Positions 18,881-26,451 of a stretch of DNA of 64,000 nucleotides are shown piece by piece. The position numbers and the translations under genes are program-made. The DNA comes from Saprospiraceae bacterium (GTDB lineage Bacteria; Bacteroidota; Bacteroidia; Chitinophagales; Saprospiraceae), in NCBI GenBank assembly GCA_016714785.1, contig JADKCC010000045.1:1-64000 (forward strand), written 5' to 3'. Each line of letters starts with the position of its first letter. The first letter of the stretch is position 1. The notes below the pieces were generated by a model that ran no database searches, was not told the origin of the DNA, and saw only the letters and a list, made by a program, of their open reading frames with translations.

Positions 18881-18906
18881 TATTAATCGAGATTGTTTAA
18901 AGGCAG

Positions 18907-18938
18907 CAAAGGTAATTTTTTTGTCATAAAGCTTATCA
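18907..18938 (-). promoter_or_regulatory. Putative promoter of the FAH-family gene
   Basis: Minus-strand TTG, about 22 bases, TACCTTTG. It predicts a start of transcription about 20 bases before the ATG at 18880, which supports the short start. Confidence 0.45.
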
Positions 18939-18944
18939 ATCAAA

Positions 18945-19860
18945 CTTCACTTATTTAATAATTGCTGAGTTTTGATCTATGCGAAATTGGGTATCGGGGA
19001 AAAACTATGAAAAAACGTTTCATGCTGGTGTAAAAGTAATTGCTTTAGTGGTTTTTTACAATGATTTTTTTATTTTTATTGGTAAAAATAATTTAAATAT
19101 GACGTTTGTATGCACTTTAAAAAACATAATTACACTAGGTTTAGGCCAATGATAAAAGGAATTACATTAATTTCTATTCAACTAACAGCTATGGTGTGTA
19201 CTATGACATTGTTTTCGTAAGAAGTTGATATGAAACCTTTTCCTACATAAATTTACTACTTAAAAGTCTAAATGACTTGAATTTAGATAACCACTTAGTT
19301 AAAATACGTATATAAACAAGACTCTATTAACATTTGGTAGTATAGAATTTTAGCTATCTAAGTAGGTACATTGACATAAAAAGATGATATATGTAATTGC
19401 AACAACTTAGATCAAACTACAATTATCACTTTTACTAAATAAGACTATATAAATTTATAACCTAATTTGTAACTTGTTGATTATAAGTTACATTGAGTAT
19501 TACATTAAAAGTTATCCACATATATTAGCACAAATTTCCGTTGTAAATAGTTGATTATAAAGCATGTATAAAGTTATCCACATTGTGTGGATAACTTTCG
19601 TATTATATTTATTAATCTGTTATCAGATATTTATTAATTTTGTACTTTAAATTCATCAGACCAAAACTAATTAATTAGCTTTTCGTGGATGCGTGAACCA
19701 CGATTATATTTTTTGAACATAATAAAATATCTCAGAAAGATACTTTACTATTTATAAAGCCAATTTCACCCAAACGATTTATTTATACTCGGTTAAATCT
19801 GACATACCGTTTATATCTAATATAGTTGTCAGGATTTTATTTTAATTTCATATTGAGTAA
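18945..19860. other. Long AT-rich non-coding region containing the DnaA-box cluster
   Basis: About 900 bases with no convincing gene on either strand. The right half carries three DnaA boxes (19512-19594) and then a very AT-rich stretch (19600-19670). A small hairpin TCGTGG/CCACGA occurs at 19683-19704. Left of the boxes I see only AT-rich DNA. Confidence 0.6.
19507..19670. other. oriC: Candidate chromosomal replication origin (DnaA boxes plus AT-rich stretch)
   Basis: TTATCCACA, the exact DnaA box, occurs at 19512-19520 and 19574-19582, and in reverse orientation at 19586-19594. The last two form a perfect 13-bp inverted repeat AAAGTTATCCACA/TGTGGATAACTTT around TTG (19570-19598), and the first box shares the AAAAG prefix. 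An AT-rich segment that could unwind follows (about 19600-19670). I noticed no other exact box in the window. No dnaA or dnaN gene is adjacent, which is not unusual in Bacteroidota. A strand-skew calculation would be needed to prove origin function. Confidence 0.6.
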
Positions 19861-19989
19861 ATGCTTATTTATTATGACAAACAGCTCGTCGAGATCACCA
19901 ACGAGGGTAAACAAGCGGAGGTCAGGAACCATTTTATGAATTTCTTTAATATAATATTATGCGCCCTAATAAGACGTCAACAGTATTAA
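19861..19989 (+). CDS. Possible small protein (42 aa)
   Basis: ATG at 19861, stop at 19987. The encoded LIYYDKQLVEITNEGKQAEV stretch is charged and of coding-like composition, richer in G and C than its surroundings. It overlaps the next gene by 31 bases in another frame, as in translationally coupled genes. It could equally be a 5' relic. No family recognised. Confidence 0.3.
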   Translation: MLIYYDKQLVEITNEGKQAEVRNHFMNFFNIILCALIRRQQY

Positions 19990-20327
19990 AAGACGCAATG
20001 CGTCGATTAGAGAGACTCAAAGCCATCCAACCTGTACCTGATTTGGGAGAAGGGTTCAATCTGCAGATTTACGAAACTGCTGTCAATGCCTTAAAAGCAA
20101 TGGAAGCATCGTACAATACGAAGATTTCTGAACTTGACTCTATGTCTGCAGCACTCAAGGATATGGAAAGGATGGTGAGAGATTACCGTGCACGAATATT
20201 AGCTGCTTTCGGAGCAAAATATGGCAGAAACTCGGAAGAGTACGCTGCTGCAGGTGGCACAAAATTGAGTGAAAGGAAGAGAACCACTTCAAGACGATCC
20301 TCTTCCTTGTCTGACAAAACTATCTAA
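19959..20327 (+). CDS. Conserved-looking small coiled-coil protein
   Basis: 122 aa, basic tail. The central part (about 40-90) is helical and likely a coiled coil; the segment FGAKYGRNSEEYAAAGGTKLSERKR (about 82-106) resembles a motif found in short uncharacterised bacterial proteins where GRxSxEYxxxGGxxxSxRK is followed by a Ser/Arg-rich tail. ATG at 19959. A strong terminator follows directly, and the DnaA-box cluster lies 370 bases upstream. Function unknown; no enzyme motif. Confidence 0.7.
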   Translation: MRPNKTSTVLKDAMRRLERLKAIQPVPDLGEGFNLQIYETAVNALKAMEASYNTKISELDSMSAALKDMERMVRDYRARILAAFGAKYGRNSEEYAAAGGTKLSERKRTTSRRSSSLSDKTI

Positions 20328-20351
20328 TTTAACACATTAGAAAGTTGGCTT

Positions 20352-20401
20352 GTACCTCCACTGTTGTTTGCAAGAACCAATGGTGGGGGTACTTTTTTTT
20401 T
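20352..20401 (+). terminator. Rho-independent terminator
   Basis: GTACCTCCAC pairs with GTGGGGGTAC (one G-U pair), loop of 21 bases, followed by nine T. It ends the unit of the 122-aa protein gene. Confidence 0.9.
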
Positions 20402-20637
20402 ATACTAGGATATAAGAAACTACACATAATAAATAATACTGTTTCATAACTTCATAAAGTTATAATACCATAAGATAGCAAATTACTGTTGACGGAATTA
20501 AAGTACAAATATAGGACTATCGTTGTAATATGTGACAATTTTTCTGAAAAAAATATATAAACACCACTACATCCAAGCCCAACATAGATGAACAAATAAC
20601 TAATGGCTACCGCTAAAAGATAATAATTCTGGAAAGA
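20402..20637. other. AT-rich spacer before the 21-bp repeat array
   Basis: No gene, promoter or repeat recognised in this stretch. Confidence 0.4.
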
Positions 20638-21009
20638 ATATTATAAACATCGCAATAAATGTTACTAACATCCGAGTAAATGTTACTAACATCGCGATAA
20701 ATGTTACTAACATCGCAATGAATGTTACTAACATCGCAATGAATGTTACTAACATCGCGATGAATGTTACTAACATCGCAATGAATGTTACTAACATCGG
20801 GATAAATGTTACTAACATCGCGATAAATGTTACTAACATCGCAATGAATGTTACAAACATCGCAATAAATGTTACTAACATCGCGATAAATGTTACTAAC
20901 ATCGCAATGAATGTTACTAACATCGCGATGAATGTTACTAACATCGCGATGAATGTTACTAACCTCGCGATAAATGTTACTAACATCGGGATGAATGTTA
21001 GTTTTATTG
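20638..21009. repeat. Array of 21-bp repeats, each with a 13-bp dyad
   Basis: Sixteen full units start every 21 bases from 20659 to 20974, with degenerate units at 20638 and 20995; there is no insertion or deletion. Each unit is ATGTTA-C-TAACAT, a dyad around one base, plus an 8-base spacer CGCRATRA. Variation is concentrated at the two R positions; rare changes are CGGG (three units), one ACAAAC and one AACCTC. Because 21 is a multiple of three, both strands show long repetitive frames (7-residue repeats), so open frames here are not by themselves evidence of a gene. 21 bp is two helical turns, so all dyads face the same side of DNA. Likely a protein-binding array; the factor is unknown. Confidence 0.85.
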
Positions 21010-21100
21010 AGATACTAATGTATCGGTAATTCAATGGTTAACTTTCTAGAAATGTTGATGGAACAGTGATATTTGATCATCTTGAAATGAAGCAAACGTA

Positions 21101-21220
21101 ATGAATGAAAGAAAGAAGTGTGCAGGTGATGCAGGTACAAATGAGTTGACCAAAGAAGAGCTAGAGCGTTTACAACAAATTGTAATAGAAAGTATTTTAC
21201 ACTCCCGTAATAGAAAGTAG
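21101..21220 (+). CDS. Possible small protein or gene fragment (39 aa)
   Basis: ATG at 21101, TAG at 21218. The encoded NELTKEELERLQQIVIESIL segment is a plausible amphipathic helix with coding-like composition. The sequence AAGTATTTTACACTCCC inside its end (about 21190-21206) is repeated directly after it (about 21230-21247), suggesting a duplication that may have cut a longer gene. No family recognised. Confidence 0.3.
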   Translation: MNERKKCAGDAGTNELTKEELERLQQIVIESILHSRNRK

Positions 21221-21442
21221 CAAGTTTACAAAGTATTTTACACTCCCCTACACTCCCAATTCCAAAGCAAAAATTTGTTCACTATTATTAACTATGATAT
21301 ACAACTCTTTATATATTTATGGTCTATCCATAGCAGAAATAGATTTTTTTGATTGCCTCACCTTATTCACTGATAAGTATTACTGACCTTTACTAAACAA
21401 ATAGTCATATTAATTTGTATCCTTGATTAATACTTATAAGAT
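21221..21442. other. Intergenic region with a short direct repeat
   Basis: Apart from the second copy of the 17-base direct repeat (about 21230-21247) and a third short ACACTCCC piece, nothing is recognised. Confidence 0.35.
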
Positions 21443-21886
21443 ATGAGTGAAAAAAAGAATCCAATAGGCATCGATAAAATCACCGAAACGCCACATCTAT
21501 TGCCGTATGCCCATCATGTAGGAAGTGCCATCATCAAGCCATTGGACAAAGGAAAAACCAAGGGTGTAGCCATGAAGGCTATGTACCAACAAACAGAAAG
21601 CCAACTACTGCAAATAAAAGAACAAGTGGAAACGCTCATTAAACAGGCACAAGCCATTCATGATAGAATCAATCTATCAGAGCAAATTTACAAAGCTGAC
21701 TGTGGGTTCAAACCTTTGCCAGGGAATACCTACTTCTTGTACGAAAAAAAAGACATTTCTTGGTTGATCTCGATGATAGCTCCCAAAGAATGGGGCGCAA
21801 AAATGCCCTACAAATACCTAGCTACCATAGAGTTATTGGCAGATAGTACCTGGCGCATCTTGGAGAAAGGAGAAGCTATGAATTGA
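21443..21886 (+). CDS. DUF2452 domain protein
   Basis: 147 aa. Begins NPIGIDKITETPHLLPYAHHVGSA and ends with a YKYLATIELLADSTWRIL segment, the pattern of DUF2452 proteins, which are known from bacteria and some eukaryotes and have no assigned function. A central helix (about 45-80) is probably a coiled coil. No signal peptide, so cytosolic. ATG at 21443; the VWA gene starts 46 bases after its stop. Confidence 0.8.
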   Translation: MSEKKNPIGIDKITETPHLLPYAHHVGSAIIKPLDKGKTKGVAMKAMYQQTESQLLQIKEQVETLIKQAQAIHDRINLSEQIYKADCGFKPLPGNTYFLYEKKDISWLISMIAPKEWGAKMPYKYLATIELLADSTWRILEKGEAMN

Positions 21887-21932
21887 AACAATAGTTTGTG
21901 TCATCTGTTGATAATACGTAAAATATAGATAA

Positions 21933-23033
21933 ATGATAGGTTGGCAGTTCCGTGATTTTGTCCCTTCGGATACAGAAGATCCCTTCCAAAGGCTACTCAA
22001 GATATTTAAAGATTTATTGGTGCATACTTCAGGAGATGTATCTGAGGCGCTTTCATGGCTTACAGAGTTGGACAAACATTATAAACTGACCGATGAAAAT
22101 TACGGTATAGCGGATTTCATCAATGACTTAATAGACCAAGGGCTGATTAGCCAACAAAATAAAAACGGAAAACTGGGTTTTAGTCCTACTTCAAAAATGG
22201 AGTTAGCACTAAGAAGACAAGCATTAGATGATATTTTTGACCAATTAAAAAAATCAAAACATGGTAATCATACGACCAAAATGACCGGACAAGGCGATGA
22301 GTTCACATCAGAATTAAGACCCTATGAGTTTGGAGACAAATTGGATGCTATTGCCATATCAGAAACACTGAAAAATGCCCAAATCAATCATGGATTAGAT
22401 GACTTCAGATTGACTGAAAAGGACTTACAAATACACGAGACCTATTACAAAAGCCAAACTAGCACTGTGCTGATGATAGATATCTCTCACTCTATGATAT
22501 TGTATGGGGAAGATCGCATCACACCTGCCAAAAAAGTAGCGATGGCGCTGTCAGAATTGATCATCACCAAATACCCAAAAGATACACTCGATATTATTGT
22601 TTTCGGGGATGATGCTTGGCGGATAGAAGTCAAAGATTTGCCTTATCTACAAGTAGGCCCATACCATACCAATACAGTGGCAGGACTAGAACTCGCTATG
22701 GACATCTTGAGAAAGCGTAAAAACCCTAATAAACAAATCATGATGATCACCGATGGTAAACCTACGTGCATCAAAAAAGGAAAACAATACTATAAAAATA
22801 GTTTTGGATTAGATAGAAAAATCATCAATCGGACATTGGGTTTAGCAGCCAACTGCCGTAAGATCAATATTCCTATCACTACATTTATGATAGCCAGAGA
22901 CCCGTATTTGGTCAGATTTGTAGATCAATTTACCAAAGCCAATAATGGTAAAGCTTTCTATTCTTCTCTAGAAGGTCTTGGGGAATTCCTTTTTATGGAT
23001 TACAAACAGAATAAACGCAATAGAAAAAATTAA
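21933..23033 (+). CDS. VWA domain protein
   Basis: 366 aa, no signal peptide. The N-terminal 150 residues are helical and charged; the von Willebrand A domain follows (about 175-350) with the MIDAS motif DISHSM, a conserved Thr-containing TNTVAGLELAMD loop and MITDGKP. Architecture fits cytosolic VWA proteins that work with MoxR/BchD-like AAA ATPases, though no such ATPase is adjacent. Overlaps the end of the next gene by 4 bases, tail to tail. Confidence 0.85.
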   Translation: MIGWQFRDFVPSDTEDPFQRLLKIFKDLLVHTSGDVSEALSWLTELDKHYKLTDENYGIADFINDLIDQGLISQQNKNGKLGFSPTSKMELALRRQALDDIFDQLKKSKHGNHTTKMTGQGDEFTSELRPYEFGDKLDAIAISETLKNAQINHGLDDFRLTEKDLQIHETYYKSQTSTVLMIDISHSMILYGEDRITPAKKVAMALSELIITKYPKDTLDIIVFGDDAWRIEVKDLPYLQVGPYHTNTVAGLELAMDILRKRKNPNKQIMMITDGKPTCIKKGKQYYKNSFGLDRKIINRTLGLAANCRKINIPITTFMIARDPYLVRFVDQFTKANNGKAFYSSLEGLGEFLFMDYKQNKRNRKN

Positions 23034-23785
23034 AACTTACCAATTGGCTCTTCCATTAAATCATATACGTCAGGTGCAAAGAAATACTCAAAATTGGCGT
23101 CAAAAAACTTAAAATTTATTTTGTGATTTAATTCTAAAGATAAATTATATTTATTTAGCTCAGTATAGACGATATCTTCCAGCCATGGCTTCGCAAGATC
23201 TTTTATCTCTTCATCGGATTCACTAACCTCTTCAAATAGGTAAACAGTCCACTCTACTTCTCTGAAATGTGAATCTGTCATACTAGCAAAATTTCTCTTG
23301 GGTTTCACAACGATTCCTGATCTTTCGATAAACCCAGCATAAAATTCACCTTCATATTCACCCTCGAAATCATCATCAAAATTATCTGCTTCAAAGGATT
23401 CTGCTTCTTCCATAGCTTGATTCAATGTCATTACCTCCAACTCGAATGTCTCCTTAGTTTTATCACGTACATCAAAATATGCACTTTTGATCATTAACAA
23501 AATGTCAGGATATGTATTAATTTTAAAATCAATAATTTTTGAAACCACCGAAACATCCTTTTTGGACAAAATGGCTTCTTCTGTAGTACTATCAATGATT
23601 GTTTGTTTATCTAGACCTGTTACTAAACAAGAATTTGCCATATTCCAACCAATGATACCCAAATGATAATTTTGATTTATTTCTTTGGGTGTTTTAAAAT
23701 GTACTTTTAACAGATTCCAGAAAGCTGTTTTTATCTCTACGTAACTATTACCGTTTTGGTGGCTTCCACCTTTGATTATCTTCAT
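23030..23785 (-). CDS. Hypothetical protein
   Basis: 251 aa, acidic, no signal peptide or membrane segment. Residues 125-150 hold a Glu/Asp-rich stretch (ESFEADNFDDDFEGEYEGEF). No family recognised. ATG at 23785. It follows the ABC ATPase gene on the same strand after 31 bases and may belong to its transcript. Confidence 0.6.
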   Translation of the reverse strand: MKIIKGGSHQNGNSYVEIKTAFWNLLKVHFKTPKEINQNYHLGIIGWNMANSCLVTGLDKQTIIDSTTEEAILSKKDVSVVSKIIDFKINTYPDILLMIKSAYFDVRDKTKETFELEVMTLNQAMEEAESFEADNFDDDFEGEYEGEFYAGFIERSGIVVKPKRNFASMTDSHFREVEWTVYLFEEVSESDEEIKDLAKPWLEDIVYTELNKYNLSLELNHKINFKFFDANFEYFFAPDVYDLMEEPIGKF

Positions 23786-23816
23786 TTTATCAATTTTTAT
23801 TTTATGTTTTACTTAA

Positions 23817-24629
23817 TTATTTATCACTACTCACACGCATCATCGTGTCTTCTACATGGTGTACCAACTGTGTGAAGTGCGGATCCCGTTTGGTATCTCT
23901 AGATCTGTGCAATGGCAAATCTATATGAATATGTTCTACAATTTTAGAAGGTGCATACTTCATTATGTATATATCATCTCCCAAATAAACTGCTTCAGAG
24001 ATGTCATGTGTCACAAAAATGACCGTTGAGTGGAACTTTTCCCACAGCTGTAGCAATAAGTCTTGCATTTGGATTCTAGTTTTTATATCTAGTGCACCAA
24101 ATGGTTCGTCCATCAGTAATATTTCAGGATTGGCCAAGATGCTTCTTGCTATGGCGACACGCTGCAACTGTCCACCTGAAAGTGTAGGATACATGGCATA
24201 TTTTTTTTCATGACCGTCCAATCCTACCAATTGGATGAGTTCCATGGCTCGTTGATCCCTTTCCTTTTTGGACACACCTTGATATTGTAAGGCCAAACCT
24301 ACATTGTCCAAAACTGTCATCCAAGGTAAGGATGAATACTGCTGAAATACCATGCTTATGTGCGTATTTTGATCTACAGGTTTTCCTTTGACCAATACTT
24401 GACCTTCAGTGGGTTGCTGCAATCCAGAAATATACCTCAACACCGTGGACTTCCCACTACCTGACATGCCTAAAAGAACCACAAACTGACCTTGGGCAGG
24501 TTTATCTTCTACTATCAGATTAAAATCTTTGATGATCCAGTTTTGTCCACCATCATAGGATTGTCCAATACCTTTTAGCTCTATGATATTGTCCATACTC
24601 GCCTTATCTTCAAACTGAAATCCACTCAT
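23817..24629 (-). CDS. ABC transporter ATPase (SsuB/TauB/CmpD type)
   Basis: 270 aa from the ATG at 24629, whose A overlaps the last base of the permease stop codon; the longer reading (to 24707) would lie inside the permease. Walker A GMSGSGKST, Q-loop, signature LSGGQLQRVAIARS, Walker B EILLMDEPFGALD and the H-loop VTHDISEAV are all intact. The IxQxYxGGQNWIIKDFNL opening and short length fit importers of nitrate, sulfonate, taurine or similar small anions. Partner of the permease and, by context, of the OmpA-fused binding protein. Confidence 0.92.
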   Translation of the reverse strand: MSGFQFEDKASMDNIIELKGIGQSYDGGQNWIIKDFNLIVEDKPAQGQFVVLLGMSGSGKSTVLRYISGLQQPTEGQVLVKGKPVDQNTHISMVFQQYSSLPWMTVLDNVGLALQYQGVSKKERDQRAMELIQLVGLDGHEKKYAMYPTLSGGQLQRVAIARSILANPEILLMDEPFGALDIKTRIQMQDLLLQLWEKFHSTVIFVTHDISEAVYLGDDIYIMKYAPSKIVEHIHIDLPLHRSRDTKRDPHFTQLVHHVEDTMMRVSSDK

Positions 24630-25690
24630 TATTTTACGAATATTTTTTGGTATAAATGATAAAATTGGTAGCACAAAATGAGCAAAAAGACTACATGTAT
24701 CGTCCACAATGCATCACCAAATAAGTAACTTAAAGGTTTAGCACCACCTAAGAATGGTGACCACTCATTAAACATAAAAATAAGATAAATAGCTAAAAAT
24801 ATCCATGTAGATAAAGCGATCACATAATCAAAAACAGCATCAAATCCACTGATGGTTTTCAGACTATTGCGACCATCATAACTGTCTTTGATCTGATACT
24901 TGTAAGGGAAAAATTTTCTATCCAAATAAGCAAAAACCTTATCTTGAAATATACCAACCAACATGATGATGATTAGGCAAGCAATGGTGATATCTACCCT
25001 ACCCAATCGCTGCCCAGCTCTATAAATCAATGACCCAATACCACCTTGATCTGCTGATGTTTCTGCTACGATGATATAAGTCCAAGAGATCGCGGTCAAT
25101 ATTCTGATATCGTCTGATAGTCTGGAAATCACTGCTGGGAAGTACACTGTCCTAATGGTTTGCCAATACCCTGCGCCTAGGGTATGTACTGTTTTAAGGT
25201 ACACGTCATCGACTTCATCTATTCGCTGAATGACGATAGGCAATAGATATATAAAGATACCAAAGGCTAAGAAGTTGATTTTCTGCTCCGCATAGATGCC
25301 GAACCAAATAATAAATAATCCTGTCAATGCGGTCAATGGCAAAAATCTTACGGCATCCACCATACGCTGAAAAGCACCTCTAAACAAAGGCACCAACCCG
25401 ATGATAAAACCAACAGGTATGGCGTATAAAATAGCTTTGATATATCCTCCCAAATTTAAACCGATAGACCTACATAGGTTCATGATCAGCTCATTATTGT
25501 TATAAAGCTCTCCGAATGCATGAAAAACCCTAAGCGGATCTGGGAATATAGCTCTTGGGATAGCTGGTGTACTTCCCATAGTTAGTAGCGCCCAAATAAA
25601 AATGAAAAATATCAAACCACCGATGGTCAGCAATATTTTTTGATTTTTATTGAGATCTCCTCTAAGCTTAAATAACCATGAACTTGTCAT
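24629..25690 (-). CDS. ABC transporter permease (binding-protein-dependent)
   Basis: 353 aa with an N-terminal helix (about 22-42), the BPD transport core (about 85-260) including the EAA-like region LGAGYWQTIRTVYFPAVISRL, and two extra C-terminal membrane helices (about 290-310 and 325-348), which make it longer than the usual 250-270 aa. Start/stop overlap with the ATPase gene indicates tight coupling. Substrate unknown; the type fits nitrate/sulfonate/bicarbonate importers. Confidence 0.9.
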   Translation of the reverse strand: MTSSWLFKLRGDLNKNQKILLTIGGLIFFIFIWALLTMGSTPAIPRAIFPDPLRVFHAFGELYNNNELIMNLCRSIGLNLGGYIKAILYAIPVGFIIGLVPLFRGAFQRMVDAVRFLPLTALTGLFIIWFGIYAEQKINFLAFGIFIYLLPIVIQRIDEVDDVYLKTVHTLGAGYWQTIRTVYFPAVISRLSDDIRILTAISWTYIIVAETSADQGGIGSLIYRAGQRLGRVDITIACLIIIMLVGIFQDKVFAYLDRKFFPYKYQIKDSYDGRNSLKTISGFDAVFDYVIALSTWIFLAIYLIFMFNEWSPFLGGAKPLSYLFGDALWTIHVVFLLILCYQFYHLYQKIFVK

Positions 25691-25712
25691 TTTTTAGTTG
25701 ATTTTAATGAGA

Positions 25713-26336
25713 TTACTCAAATTCGATATCATCATATATCTCAGAAAGCGGAATTTCTATGGATAATGAAGGCATTTTTAAAAATTGGTCAAGTGCATTC
25801 ATTTCAGATTTGACCCAAGTGTCGATATCTTTTCTGTACCATTGCTCTATGGCTACTTCAGATTGTGAAATGATGATATATTCGCAAAAAGATGGCAATT
25901 CCTGATACAAATGAAACTTTTCAAAAACATCATAAGGCTTTGATGATGGAGATAATACCTCCACGACGACCAATGGATTGGTAATAATATCTTTTCTCTG
26001 ATGCCAAAATTCTGGTTTATCAGCGATGATTAGGGCATCAGGATAAAATACTGAATTCTTGGAAGGGATAAATACTTTTTGATCGCTGTTATACACTTTA
26101 TACTTATTTTCCAAGCGTTTAGTCCTAGTAATCAAACAAGAAGTAATTTGTGCCGAAATTTGGTTGTGATTAGTGGTTGCTCCAGCCATTTTGATTATTT
26201 TTCCATTATAGAATTCACTTTTAAATTTTGCTTTTTCCTCGCGCTGCAAATAATACTCCAAAGTATGTTCTTTGAGTTTCGATCTGCGCCTCATCTTTGC
26301 AGATTCTGAATATGCTAATTTGCTGATAGTCGTCAT
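25713..26336 (-). CDS. Uma2 family putative endonuclease
   Basis: 207 aa from the ATG at 26336 (the longer frame to 26402 would begin close to the terminator). PD-(D/E)XK fold features: YNGKIIKMAGAT near residue 43, YPDALIIAD and VVVEVLSPSSKPYD (the ExxS motif) and EYIIISQSE. Uma2/DUF820 proteins are abundant in Cyanobacteria and some Bacteroidota; their biological role is unproven. Unusual position: between the binding-protein gene and the permease gene of one ABC importer, after a terminator. Confidence 0.8.
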   Translation of the reverse strand: MTTISKLAYSESAKMRRRSKLKEHTLEYYLQREEKAKFKSEFYNGKIIKMAGATTNHNQISAQITSCLITRTKRLENKYKVYNSDQKVFIPSKNSVFYPDALIIADKPEFWHQRKDIITNPLVVVEVLSPSSKPYDVFEKFHLYQELPSFCEYIIISQSEVAIEQWYRKDIDTWVKSEMNALDQFLKMPSLSIEIPLSEIYDDIEFE

Positions 26337-26383
26337 AAAACTGTATTTGTGAACAAAGATAATTGGTTTTGTTAAAATATGAA

Positions 26384-26424
26384 ATAAAAAAAAGCGAATC
26401 AACCTAGTAAAGTTGATTCGCTTT
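26384..26424 (-). terminator. Strong terminator after the SBP-OmpA gene
   Basis: Perfect 13-bp inverted repeat AAAGCGAATCAAC/GTTGATTCGCTTT, loop of 8, followed on the minus strand by about nine T. It sits between the binding-protein gene and the Uma2-permease-ATPase genes, so expression of the importer parts may be uneven. Confidence 0.9.
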
Positions 26425-26451
26425 CCATGTATATTTCAATTGGAAGACTAT

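Noticed and set aside
20718..21029. Plus-strand frame with MNVTNIA repeats as a gene
   Set aside because: The frame is open only because the 21-bp repeat is a multiple of three; one variable base changes Met to Ile freely and there is no start context or domain.
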